In this document: positions 35,497 through 46,610 of the stretch, one piece after another | Layout: the number at the start of each line of letters is the position of its first letter | Position numbering within the stretch: position 1 is the stretch's first letter | NCBI GenBank assembly: GCA_025716855.1 | Contig: JAIXMQ010000031.1 | Span: forward strand, 248,001 to 312,000 | Direction: 5' to 3' | Length of the DNA: 64,000 bases | Origin: Pilaira anomala | Taxonomy: Eukaryota; Mucoromycota; Mucoromycetes; Mucorales; Mucoraceae | Translations under genes and position numbers: made by a program | The notes under the pieces: generated by a model | What the model was told of the DNA's origin: nothing | Seen by the model: only the letters and a program-made list of their open reading frames with translations | The model's database searches: none

Positions 35497-36301
35497 TTAT
35501 GAATAAATATATCTATAGTATGACTTGATATCGATGGGTGTGGTGGAGGCTTTACGTTCATCTTTTGAAGAAAATTGATCAAATGATATTCCATGCGTCT
35601 CAACTATATAAAAACTCATGTTATTAAAAAAATAAAATAAAATAAAAACTTAATTCATTTACCACTAATGCTACTTTGTTATCTCCTTCTTCTGTGATTA
35701 CTTTGTTTGTCCAAATAGTTAAATTTCCATTTCTATTACCAAACATAACATCAGTCAAGATACGGTCACCTACAAACGCTGTTTCTTGAGCTGGAATTGA
35801 TTCTAAAAAATGGCCTCCAGCTGGCTTTTTTTCCTTATGTCTCAATACGGTAACACCTAGCGATTCTTCTAATTTTTGAGCTTCCTTAGAGCCTACATCA
35901 TCTTCTGTACCTGCTGAGTTTGACACAATCACCACATTTTCTTTAGAAAACGTTGTCTTGCAATCATTCCATGCTCCCTTCACTTCTTTTTAATTTGATT
36001 GTTATTATTTATAAGCAAGTCACTATTTACCTTGAAAGGTGGGTATATGGTTGAAACGTAAGGTGCAGTAAGACAGTTGTCTTTATCAAACCCGATCGCT
36101 TTAATATTGCCAACTTTCTTTAAGTTAGAGTAGTTGATGCAACGAATGTCTAACAATCGTAAAAAAATTTAACTAATCGTTACATACTCTTTCTTCTTCT
36201 TTGAGTTTACCATTAACTATAATATGAGGCATCGCTAAACTAGGATTCCATATTACACGAAAAGCGTTAACTATACCCGAGACGTTTAAGCTTTGGACCA
36301 T
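35497..36301 (-). CDS. GEP4: Mitochondrial phosphatidylglycerophosphatase GEP4
   Basis: GEP4 dephosphorylates phosphatidylglycerophosphate to phosphatidylglycerol, a step in cardiolipin synthesis at the matrix side of the inner mitochondrial membrane. It starts MVQSLNVSGIVNAFRVIWNP and has the HAD-type nucleophile motif IKAIGFDKDNCLTAPY (DxD). Motif II follows (VVIVSNSAGT), then KKPAGGHFLE and motif III (TAFVGDRILTDVMFGNRNG). Three introns are needed (about 36185-36150, 36030-35990 and 35660-35605). The C-terminus reads KASTTPIDIKSYYRYIYS. Length and motif order match the fungal family. Confidence 0.92.
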
Positions 36302-37277
36302 TTTTTATTTTGAAAATAAAGCAACGGAAAGGATTTCTATGGTTTAATTTTGCTCAAGGTTTTCAGCAGTGACTAGTTTTTTTTTTAATAGGTAACTTCA
36401 AGCTTGTTGTAAAGAATAGTTTAATTATCTTGTGAGTGTGTGATTGCGATTAAGAATTAAAACAATACGCATTCTATTAGTACAAAAATATCTGCAGCAT
36501 ACAGCAATGTTTCGCTTGTTATAAAAAATTTAGAGAATCCGTTTTAAGCAGATTATATATATCACTTTTTTATGTAACTAGACCACTTTCAGTTCTTTCT
36601 CTATAAATTCTTCAACAAAATACATATCTTGTTACATTGTTTGTATCCTATCTTCAATTGCTGCAATCAAGGACATTCCATTTAAGACTATCATCAGCCT
36701 AAGACAACAAAATTTGGGCTTTTGTATTATAAAATGGAACTTGACCAGTTGCTAATTTTTATTTTCGAATTATGTTACTCTCTCTTTGATTATCATAGAT
36801 AATTACAAGTGATAAGATAAAAATAAAAAACAAATATTTATCCTCCTTCTTGAAAAGTTAGTCTCCTGTATTAGCTAGTTCCTGTTTGGCTTTAACATCT
36901 AGTTAGTAAGAACTACTATGCTTCATTTTTTTGTAGTAACAAAAAACCAGAATAACAGATACAAAAAGAACAATTTAATAATTATGTCCATACTAAATTA
37001 TAGATCATGCTCTCTTTACAGAAGAGCATTCATAGCAGCATGTTATAAAATAAGCGCAGATTTTTTACAAATTTTTTTTAAAGGATTGTATTACGTACAT
37101 GTATTAACTTAAAAGTCAAAAAAAAACATATCTTAAGGGCTGTGATTGTCACTTGATTATTACTGACATCTTATTTTTTTCACACGCCGCAAAAACATTT
37201 TTTTTTAATTTCATTATAAATCACTTTTTTTTTTTGTTCATTCTTATATGTATAGATATATTGAAATAAATTGTCTT
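36302..37277. other. Intergenic, GEP4 promoter and flank
   Basis: No coding signal beyond short chance frames. The GEP4 promoter should lie next to 36301. Confidence 0.45.
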
Positions 37278-37720
37278 ATACGCTACCAACTTAATTTCTT
37301 CTTTAATAATATGCATTATTCAGACAAAAGCTGGTATCAAGACATGTTTAACTTTAGAACCTGTATAAAACATGTTGTCAGTTGTAAATCATATCAAAGC
37401 TCCAATAGCGTGGTTACAAAGAAGTGATTCATTGTCTAACAAATTTCAATAACAAGCACTCTTTTTTTTTGCAGATTGCATGTATTTATTTAATAGAAAG
37501 GATGAGGTGGTCAGCGAGTAAAAAAAAAAACAGTGCGCATATCTTCCGCTCCTATGTAGTTAATCTGAAAAATGATAGTTATACGGTAATTGGATATTTC
37601 AGAAAGAGCAAGGTAAAAAATAAGGAGGACGAAGTAATCAAGTTGTTAAATGGTATGGTGCTAAGTCTGCAGCAAAGATCCTTAGTAAATGAGATATATA
37701 TGACAGTAGTTAGTCTGTAA
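37278..37720 (+). mobile_element. Dispersed repeat copy related to 23.1-23.5 kb
   Basis: The stretch 37278-37520 is similar along its length to 23115-23545. Shared blocks include TTCTTCTTT, ACCTGTATA/ACCTACATA, CATATCAAAGCTCCAATA/CATATTAAAGCTCTAATA, AAGTGATTCATTGTCTAA and GCAGATTGCATGTAT. The 23 kb copy has an extra MITE; this copy does not. A frame at 37424-37720 may be a leftover coding exon of the same family, but it has no diagnostic motif. It is probably the 5' end of a dead Fanzor-type or other transposon. Confidence 0.6.
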
Positions 37721-39282
37721 TGTAAGTGCCCCCATATTAAAACGTGATGTAAATGAAAATGATATTATTAATAAAATATCTAGGGTTTTGGAAACAGCCC
37801 AAGGTATGTTGCTCATTTTATTGCGAAGCTTACGGTTCGTGTAATGCTTAATATTTTGCTATAGATTTGATTACAAAATTGAACGAAACAAAGATCTTCT
37901 GTTTAATTGTAATCGATTCCTACAGTCTAACCACTAACATGGACGATTTAGTTGATTCGATGAGGTAACTAGGTACAATATATTAAATGATACTTAAAAA
38001 TAAACACTATCGATACCAATGCTTCTTATAAAAAAACTTATTACTGATTCTTCTTTATTGAAGAGTGGTTATTTAAAATAGCAGGGCAAGGTTTGTATTC
38101 TGATGGATTAAGATGCACTGTTCTTATTAAACAAATAAATGGCTTTTTAGGATCTTTAGAGGAAAATATGTCCACAAGCTCCAGCTCATCAATTATTTTG
38201 GTGTGTTTTTTTTTTTAGTTTATTTCATTAGATTTAATAACACAGAACATTCAAGCAGCTCGTTCTCTTAAAATTATAACCATAATTATTTTTCACCAAA
38301 GAGCAGGGTGGCAAATGCTTAACTAGTGACATAAAAAACCAGAAGGGAAAAGTATACTACAGGTTACAGGGTGCAAGGATATCCAGATTTTCTCTGGGTC
38401 ACTAACAAAGAAAGCCAGAGGAGAAATAATATAATATGTTTAAATTTGAATTTTGTGATTAGATCTACTTGGCCCAAGGGCATTCAGCTGCGTAATCAAG
38501 ACAATGGTAATATTTCTATAACTCTTTCAATAACAGTGATTGAACCTACTAATTTCTTTATGTGTTACATAATTCCTGCTTAATTAACCAGGCTTAATCG
38601 TGAAAAAAAAAGGCGAAATAATTAGCCTTATCGAACCCTTTTAATTTAGAACGCTATTTAAAGCTGACTGACCCAAATTTTATTGGTTTTCTCATTTCTA
38701 CAGTGGCCAAAAATTATTTTATGCGGCTTAACTTATTTCTTCAGCAGTACATATAAGAAATTTTTACATCTTTATAAAGCTTATAAGAAAGCCGTACTTA
38801 AATGAATATATCACTATATATATATGTATATTTTTTTTTCAGTACATTTCTATTGTAGTTCTCTATAAATAAATATAGCTATATATTAACTTAAAAATAT
38901 CCAACAAACTAGTTGGATAATATGTATAATAGCTATGAAAACAACAATAGATTATAACTATATTCTCTGCCTCTTTGTCCGATACTATAAAAGGGATTTT
39001 GAGGCACTGTTCCATGTACTCTAATTCGAAATAAAATCCTAAAAAAAATCTACGGCGAAAAGCGATCTGGCAGAAAAACTCTCACACAGGAGGAACGTAC
39101 CAAATAAGAATATTGATGATACTCATTACCAAATCAGTTCTTATATCCGTTTGATATCATGAGACTTGGAAGCCTTATAGGTGTTGTATATTGAGCATCA
39201 AATGTCAACATTGACAATCGTTGATATAATGAATTAGAATATTGATCAGCATAGGTTCTTACTACTTTCTCTCTCTCTCTTT

Positions 39283-39326
<44 letters not shown>

Positions 39327-40322
39327 TAACTACGTCTTGTACACATAATCAGTAGTACTATGAAAAACTTGGAAGAGGGACATAACAAAAATGACATAAG
39401 GGTCAGTTCAAAAGAAGGGTATTACGTAAGGTAATACACGTACCTATTTTTACACTAATAGGTGAATAACGATTGGAGATCCAATACCCAGTTTTCAAAC
39501 CGCCAAAAAAGAACCTCGTGTTTAAGGTATAAGTTAGCGATAACAGAGATTAGTATTGAAAATAAAATGTTAAAACGAGTAAAGCTTGAGATCATTCTGT
39601 CAAACAAGAAACATGAGATTTTTTTTTTCACAAATTGAGATACACGTATACAAAAAAAAAAAAAAAAAAAAAGAAAGCTTGGATAGATGTAACGTTTATT
39701 CAGTTCTTTGGGAATAAACGGATTTTAAAATAAAAATCTAAAAAGTAAGCCAAACCAAAGCCATGTACTGGGTATCATGTAATCATGATCTGAAATAAGC
39801 CAGACCCGCCAATGACGATTTAAATACAGCACATCATCACATTTTTTTGTAAAACCTTAAATTTGAAAAATTGAAAGCACCTAGTGCTTTAGGTGATTAT
39901 CGGAGTTGAGTATGAACATTTACAGTAACGAAAATCAGCCGATAACTGTAAGTAATATCAGCTTACATGTGTTTTATATTTTTTTTCTAAATGTAACAGC
40001 AAAAGAGAACTATTTAGTTGTTATAAGCATAAATTACATTTGTGAAATATGCGGGTCATAGTTTATTGAAATTAAACGTATATGTGTTGTTTTGAAAGGG
40101 TTGGGATCATTTTCACCAGGAAAATAATTAATAAAAAAGGTATGTAAAAAAGATTAGAATGGTAATAATTTTTTAAGAAAGAAATAAAAAGAGCAAAATG
40201 ATAAATGATAAATGATAAGAGGTTAGGAATATGGAAAATATAAAAATGAGAATAAAATGAAGCATGGTGTGGATATATAAAAAAAAAAGTCTAGTTGTTA
40301 TATAAATGTGTTGTTTCCATAA
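37721..40322. other. Gene-poor region with decayed repeats
   Basis: No supported gene. Short frames with many stops occur at 37.7-38.6 kb and may be decayed transposon sequence. A T41 run is at 39285-39325. A poly-A run lies at about 39652-39672. Confidence 0.4.
39285..39325. repeat. Poly-T tract, 41 nt
   Basis: An uninterrupted T run preceded by a CT-rich stretch. Read from the minus strand it is a poly-A tail-like run, which could mark an old retroposed insert. No target-site duplication was recognised. Confidence 0.9.
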
Positions 40323-40693
40323 TCAATATACTGTACTTGATAGTGTTGATTTACTGGAATCATGGAAATAAGTTATGAGACGACTACTGTGGGATTTGTT
40401 ATCGAAATTAAATGTTTGAATTGGTAAATCTTCGTTTTTCCAGTTACATCTAGAGCATTCGTACTGAACTCGCATGATGCTAGATACAATCTTATTGAAA
40501 AGAATCCATTGTTTCTCAGATCTCATCAATTGAACTGATGCATTGTGTTTACATTTAGGACAAGGATGCGAAACTTGTTCCATTGATATCTTCTTGCCAG
40601 GTTTGCTAACTATAAACAAGTATTGTCAGTAAATGTTTGCAATCATGTTACTTAGATTTGTTGCACTTTACCGAATGTGAAGGAGCCAGCCAT
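40323..40693 (-). CDS. Small zinc-ribbon protein
   Basis: Two exons (40693-about 40676 and about 40610-40323) give about 105 residues, starting MAGSFTFVSKPGKKI. Two cysteine pairs, CPKC and CSRC, are spaced about 40 residues apart. The segment between includes QLMRSEKQWILFN and MRVQYECSRCNWKNED. This fits the fungal zinc-ribbon_15 type of small protein with a rubredoxin-like zinc site. Function is unknown for the family. The C-terminus is Ser/Thr-rich. Confidence 0.7.
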
Positions 40694-42483
40694 ATTTTTT
40701 TTTTATGATTTTTTTTTTATATTTGATAAAATAAAAGAATAAGAAGCATATTAATTTTGAAAATCGTTGCTTTTTATATGTCCCTTAATTGTGTTTGCGG
40801 ATTCTAATTTGATTGGTTAAGTGAGCAAATTGTCTATTTAGAAGCCAAGTCCACGTTTTTGTCAACTCAGACAAACCATTTCAGTAGGTTTGTACCTTCT
40901 CAACAAACAATCAACCAATAAAGTTAATAGTATCTGTTACTTTACTGGAAATATTCTAGTAGGGCCACATGATGGGAAAAAAAAGAATACATTTGTGCGT
41001 AAAGGATGACCGAATATTTAAATATGGTTTGGCATAATTTTATAGTAATTAAGTATATCTTGGCAATCTTCTTTGAAACATGATTTGATTAGTAAAAACA
41101 TTGGCATTTACGATAACGATAAAGTTCTCTACTTAAATATTATTTCAGCACCGCTCAACTTTCAGCTAGTCAAAAAAACGTGAGGAAACATCTGTCGTAT
41201 ATTTCATAATATAAACTTTCACATGCTAACACGTATTTTGTAAAATAAAATGGAGCTCACAAGATAAGCTAAATATTAAATGTCTTTTTTAAAGTTTGTC
41301 AAAGTCAGATATGTTGATTGTCATTTGTAAGTTTGTATTGGTTCTATCAAAACTGTTTTTATGAGAAAACATTAGAATCGTAGCTTCAGCGCCATGACTA
41401 CAAAATGTTGGCACATCTCCACCTTATTCGTCTCATATGGTTGACTCGAGACACGTTATGAATACAAAACATAGTTGCAGTGTTCAAATATGCATTTAGT
41501 TTTACACATATTTATTACGTAAATATTCATTTCCAACTTATCAGTTACTCTGATAAGTGTTTATTTTACTACTGCATACAATTTAACATTAAGCTCGAAT
41601 ACATATAACAGTCGCCTATGTTAAATCCTAGTAAACATTAACTCTCCCAAAAAAAAAACTTTTTCAGTTTTTTTATGAGCGTGTTGCTTAATAAAAACGT
41701 GATACCCAAATAGAAAATAGAGTTTGAATCAAATTTACGAGTTTGGTAATCTAGGTAGGCTTAGTTTCGGAAATGCCGTTAAGCCTACTTTTTTTTTCGG
41801 ACAATTATAGTTTTTAATGAGTTACAAGCTTGATAGTGTTTATCGATTACAAATAACTGCAAAATCGAAGTACATGAACCGATTTTCTGATACATTTAGA
41901 TTTTAGTGTAGTTTTTTTTTTGGGTTAATTTTTAAGTACATTTTTTTGTTAACAAACAATGTTATGTATTCGATGTTACACGATTCTAATTACTGTTTTA
42001 TAACACAACTATATCATTTTGTAAATATATTCCTATAATAATGAGCAAAAACTTTCAGGGCGGTCAAGTAGATCCTTTTCTTTCCGGTGATTGACTCGTT
42101 AGCCTGCCTTTTTTTTTTACAACTACAGTAAGCCGTGTCTTAAGTTAATACCTAACATAAGTACCGAATAAATCAGCCGCCACGATACTCTTGACAAAAA
42201 TAAAAACTGTAATGCTTCATCGTCTGAAAATAGCCATTAACCAATAATCCCAAAGATTATTAATCACTTTTGGAAATAATCTTAATTATATGTGAATAAA
42301 AAGTTGGTTACATCAACTATTTTAAGCAATTTCAGATTATAGAATTTCTTGTAAAAACTTCCCTCTTGATATGTTTTGCGTAACATCATAATCCATTGAG
42401 TATAATTGTAAACACTATTAAAAGCACAACTGATTATTTTAATCTCTTTATTTATTTACAATCTGCGACCAAATGACTGAAAG
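40694..42483. other. Gene-poor region
   Basis: AT-rich DNA without coding signal or clear terminal repeats. It contains the promoter of the zinc-ribbon gene at its left edge and several homopolymer runs. Confidence 0.45.
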
Positions 42484-43481
42484 TTATGAACCACCAATTT
42501 CAGTTGACTGATTTAAGGTATAAAGAGTATACATTGCCCAGCCTTCGATCACACAATATTTTTTTACTGAATCTGGTAGATTGGCCTTGTGCCAGAAAGG
42601 TGTATTATTTTTCTCAAATTCCTTCTTTGGATCGTCAAATTGACCTTTGTCTTGCCAGTCTTTTAAGTAATGATTAATTGCTTCAACGAGTGTTGAAAAA
42701 ATGGTTTCATTGAATGATTGTGATAAATCTATACAGCTTCCAAGAGAAAGTTGAACTTGTCGATCCATAGCTTCTTGAACAAATGTTGGATTCTAGCAAA
42801 TACGTTTGACATTAAGATCAGTTATAGGGAGCCCAAATGTATTATCCTTTAATTTATGAAGGTTGCTTAAAAGACAAATTCGATCAATTAGTACAAGATG
42901 TGAAATTCCTGTGCTTAAGTAAAGCTGTAACGCCTTTCGAACTACATATGAACTTTGCATTGCAGTATAATATAACATATTGCAGCTGTATAAACATCCT
43001 TTGAGGGTGGAATTGAAATGGTGTATAGGCTACTTGGAGAATTTAATTGATTTACTAGTATTTTGTTGTTATTATTAAGAAAAACAGTATCGCCCCAAGT
43101 CTTTGGTTTAGTACTATTATCATTTAATAACGCATATATATCCATTTTTACAGCGGGAAGATCAATATATAAAGTACAGCAACTAAGATAATGATAATCT
43201 TTATCATAATCCTCGTCAGTATCAGCCTCGTCATTATCATTATAAAAATCATCTGGATTATACGTTTTTCCAGTAGTTTTTGGATGTAATAGAACTGGTA
43301 AAACCTCTATATATTCACTTGACCAAACTTCATATCTAGTAGAAAAGCGAGTATTCGATTCATAACAGCTAGAGAAGTTTTCCCAGTCATCAATCAATTT
43401 CTTTTTTAGGACTATTTTGGAATGAGCTCCAGTTTGGATTTGTAGACCGTTGATGATCGACAGTCGCAGTAGAGGATTCAA
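42484..43481 (-). pseudogene. Broken gene of unknown family
   Basis: A long frame at 43481-42942 (starting MNPLLRLSIINGLQ) continues after a -1/+2 shift near 42975 into a second frame that begins MQSSYVVRKALQLYL. An in-frame TAG follows near 42794, before NPTFVQEAMDRQVQLSLGSC, and the frame runs to 42484. No canonical intron removes either defect, so this looks like a recently broken gene; an unusual intron or sequencing error is the alternative. The product would be about 330 residues, with an Asp/Glu-rich patch (DNDEADTDEDYD). No family was recognised. Confidence 0.5.
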
Positions 43482-43700
43482 TACGAGTGAAACTTTTTAA
43501 TATTAGTCTTTTAGAAAAAAGAGCTGCTCTTTTTTTAGGACTCACAGCCGTCATAGGATTAGGAGAGAGAAATACGAGTGAAAAGAAAAATAATACTCAT
43601 ATCTTAATTTTTGTTAATGATTGGAGCGCCGGTAATTTTATGTTTTAATTAGGGTCGTTCCTGCAAGGAGCTTGTTTTGTATTTTATCAGTTTCGACTCA

Positions 43701-44600
43701 ATGCAAAGAAAGAGTGTTGTGACCATGGCGGGCGTCATTACGGTGCTTGTCATTGTTGTCTTGACGTTTGCTCTTCATCGTGCAACTATTTTAGCTTGTA
43801 ATTTGAACATTAAATTTCGCTAAAATAAAAATTAACACATTTTGATTTTAGTAATACAAACTGTAGCAGTACAATTGAGAACAAAATCCTATAGTTCGAT
43901 CTTATTGTCCTGTTTAATTGTTCTAACATCAATACCACCAGTTTTAGGTTTTACATTCGCTACGACACTTACTGGATTTATCTACGGTTTTCCTGATGGA
44001 ATTGTACCTGCTGTAAGCGGCGCTTTCTTTGGCGCCATGATCGCATTCACACTTATTCGTAAGTATAATTTCGCTCGATTCATTAAACTGTCGTCTTCGA
44101 AGCAAGAAAAGTATTTGGCCATTCAAGAAGCTATAGAACAAGGTGGGTTCAAGGTAATTTTTGATTTTTTTATATGTATTTGAAATTGCACCAAATTCTC
44201 ATTATGTAAAGTGTAGATGATGATTTTGATTCGACTTAGTCCCATTCCTTGGCCTATTACCAATATGTTGCTTTCCATTCTACCAACCATTACCACTAAA
44301 CAATACATTTTATCAGCGCTAGTATCTTCATTTAAGGTTATGTTGGAAGTATGGATTGGATCTCAGTTGGCAGATATATCAAATCCAGATTTACCACCCT
44401 CAGCACATCGTGTTGCAATGATGATGATGGGCTGTGGCGTATTTATTTTAGTCGCCGTGGCTTTGTGGCTTTATAGGTTGACCATGCAGAAAGTAGAGGC
44501 AAACCGTAAAACTAATCGATTGGATAATCACCGTGAAAATTTGCATGATGATTTATCTATGGTGACTATTGATCTTAATCCTTCAAAAAAGGAGATGTAA
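43701..44600 (+). CDS. TVP38/TMEM64 family membrane protein
   Basis: Three exons (about 43701-43767, 43849-44152, 44215-44600) give about 250 aa. The first hydrophobic segment is VITVLVIVVLTFAL. The SNARE-associated (VTT/DedA) core includes IPPVLGFTFATTLTGFIYGF, GAFFGAMIAF and ILIRLSPIPWPITNMLLSIL, with the conserved R-x-[SP]-P-x-P block. A last hydrophobic segment (GCGVFILVAVALWLY) precedes a charged tail. Family members act in the Golgi or ER, where VTT proteins are reported to scramble lipids. The first intron uses a GTGCAA donor, so the very N-terminus is the least certain part. Confidence 0.82.
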
Positions 44601-45284
44601 TTTTTAATCATTTAATAAATTTTTATTAACAAAGAAGTTATGAAGTTATTTACCCATAAGATCAACGCTTCTATGTCTTCTAACTATTCATTTTCTCAAA
44701 ATATGTGTTTGAAGCTCCTAAAACCCAGGGAGCTTCAAATACCAGTATTAAATATGGACTCTGATCAATTTTATAAGAGTGAAAATAACATTAATTTTAT
44801 AATATCGATTAAATATAAATATTAAGGTAAGTTTTTATACATAAACGCGGCTAATAAAATAGCCTGTAATCAAATTTAATAAACATCATCAATACAATGC
44901 TGCATTGTCAAAAGGCCGGATTCGAAACATTTTGATTGAAGACTAAATTATTAACTATGAAAAAAGAAACTTTAATATGGCCAACAGGAACTTTACTAAA
45001 TTCAGAAGATGCACAGGGTATGACTCAAATATTTGGTTCGAAAATGTTTTTTTTTTAGCTACAGAGCATTTCCTTAATATTATCAAATTAGCTTAAAATA
45101 ACTACCAATAATATGAAATTTTATCCATGGCAGATCCCAAAAATAAAATGGGTAATTTTAATAAAATAAAACATTATTGAGGTGCTGATGGAAGTACAAT
45201 ATTTGGAAATTTTCTCTTACACTTCTTACAAGTACACTAAATACATAGTATATAATATCTATTAGCACATAATGTTTTCCTTAA
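44601..45284. other. Intergenic region
   Basis: No supported coding. It holds the 3' flanks of the two convergent genes on either side. Confidence 0.45.
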
Positions 45285-45827
45285 TCATCTAATTATTACC
45301 TCTCTTTTTCCTCGATACCCACAACAATATGGGATAACTAAAATCGCAAATAACAGCGTCTTTGTCGTTAAAAGCATACGTAAATCATGATATCCTCCAT
45401 CGGTACAAGTTGACCCTAATGATTGCTCAATCCTGTGTCTCTCTGCAATGAATGGTGGTATGATTGGGTTTCCTTGTGCATCGTAACCTTGAACACCTCG
45501 AGCCTCTGCTGGAGTCCCACCAACTACACCAGGATACCCTCCACTTGATTTGGCTAATTGCTGTTGTCGAAGAATTTGTTGTTGCTCTTTTTGCATAGGT
45601 GTAGGACCAATATTATTGACCCCATAGCCTGGTGGTACTGCATTTTTGTTATAATCTTCGCCAGGCTGTCGCATATCATTTGTAAAAGGTATTTTCGTAT
45701 CCATCATACCATTATTAGGATAAGATTGTTGATTATTAGAGTAAGTTGATTGATTGTTTACATCATTATTGTTACATAGTGGCTGGTTATATGTATTATG
45801 TTGTAAAGTGTTATTATTATTACTCAT
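45285..45827 (-). CDS. Asn/Gln/Pro-rich protein with C-terminal hydrophobic segment, 180 aa
   Basis: A single frame; I chose the start at 45827 (MSNNNNTLQHNTYNQ), because the longer frame from 45980 begins with low-complexity hydrophobic sequence from the 5' flank. Residues 1-110 are Asn/Gln/Tyr/Pro-rich (prion-like composition). The C-terminal part has C-T-D-G-G-Y-H-D-L, then TLLFAILVIPYCCGYRGKRE, a short hydrophobic stretch with paired Cys next to basic residues. This resembles small fungal tail-anchored or CYSTM-like membrane proteins. The two cysteines could be palmitoylated. Function is unknown. Confidence 0.6.
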   Translation of the reverse strand: MSNNNNTLQHNTYNQPLCNNNDVNNQSTYSNNQQSYPNNGMMDTKIPFTNDMRQPGEDYNKNAVPPGYGVNNIGPTPMQKEQQQILRQQQLAKSSGGYPGVVGGTPAEARGVQGYDAQGNPIIPPFIAERHRIEQSLGSTCTDGGYHDLRMLLTTKTLLFAILVIPYCCGYRGKREVIIR

Positions 45828-45967
45828 TATATCAATTATTTGAAAGTCGAAATAAAGGAAAATAAAAAAAAAAAGATAAAAGAGAAACGAGAAATGAACT
45901 ATGATGCAATTTATGTGTGAGTGTGACATCTCGAGAACGATGACATAAATTTTAATAAAATTACATA

Positions 45968-46387
45968 CAGAGTTTCCCACTATTTTTGGGAATTAATATG
46001 GAAATTAATGGGAAAAAATTTAAAAGTTAATAAAACCAAGTTTGAAAGTTGATGGAATAAATTTTGAAGATAAATTAAATAAAGTTGATTCTTATATAGA
46101 CTTTTTAAGGCTTTACCTGTATCAAGGTTTTCCAAAGCGATAACTAAGGAGGATAATTATTGTTTTTTTCCCCAGTTTAATCGGGCCATAGTTTTTTCTT
46201 TTGATTGAGTTTTTTTTTGACTTCTCAAGAATATCGCAGGTTTCAGACCAGTTTCCCAAAATTAAGATACAATCCTTTCCAAACTTTTTTCTGATGTTTT
46301 TTGATAAACGTTTGGTTGATTGAATTTCATTGATATGGGCACTGAGCTTCATCTTTCTAAAGGGGATCAAGTCCTTCTTTCTCTTAT
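45968..46387. repeat. Left inverted arm, internally deleted copy of the right arm
   Basis: Read on the minus strand it encodes KDLIPFRKMKLSAHINEIQS to ILILGNWS, then jumps to the segment equivalent to residues after the RuvC-III motif (ILEKSKK, then SIKRKNY). The matched right-arm pieces are about 48157-48300 and about 48710-48958. Confidence 0.85.
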
Positions 46388-46610
46388 TTTTATAAAATAA
46401 TTGAAAAAGTATGGTATTCAAAAATGAGATACGAGAAGCATCATCATGCAATGGTTAATTAGTGTAATTGCTTACGTTATAAAATACAAACAAGTTTTTT
46501 TTTACCAGTCCCAAAAACCAATAACCAGTTTGATAAATGCTGTCAAAACCCCCCTTTTTTTTTCTTCTTCGTTCTTTCCTCTTTTTTAACAATTTCTCCC
46601 TTGAGTAAAA

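Noticed and set aside
39285..39325. Poly-T run as the tail of a retrotransposon
   Set aside because: No coding remnant or target-site duplication was seen next to it; homopolymers of this size also occur inside introns here.
41641..42140. Possible MITE suggested by repeated GCCT/AGGC words next to T runs
   Set aside because: No matching inverted ends or target duplication could be found.
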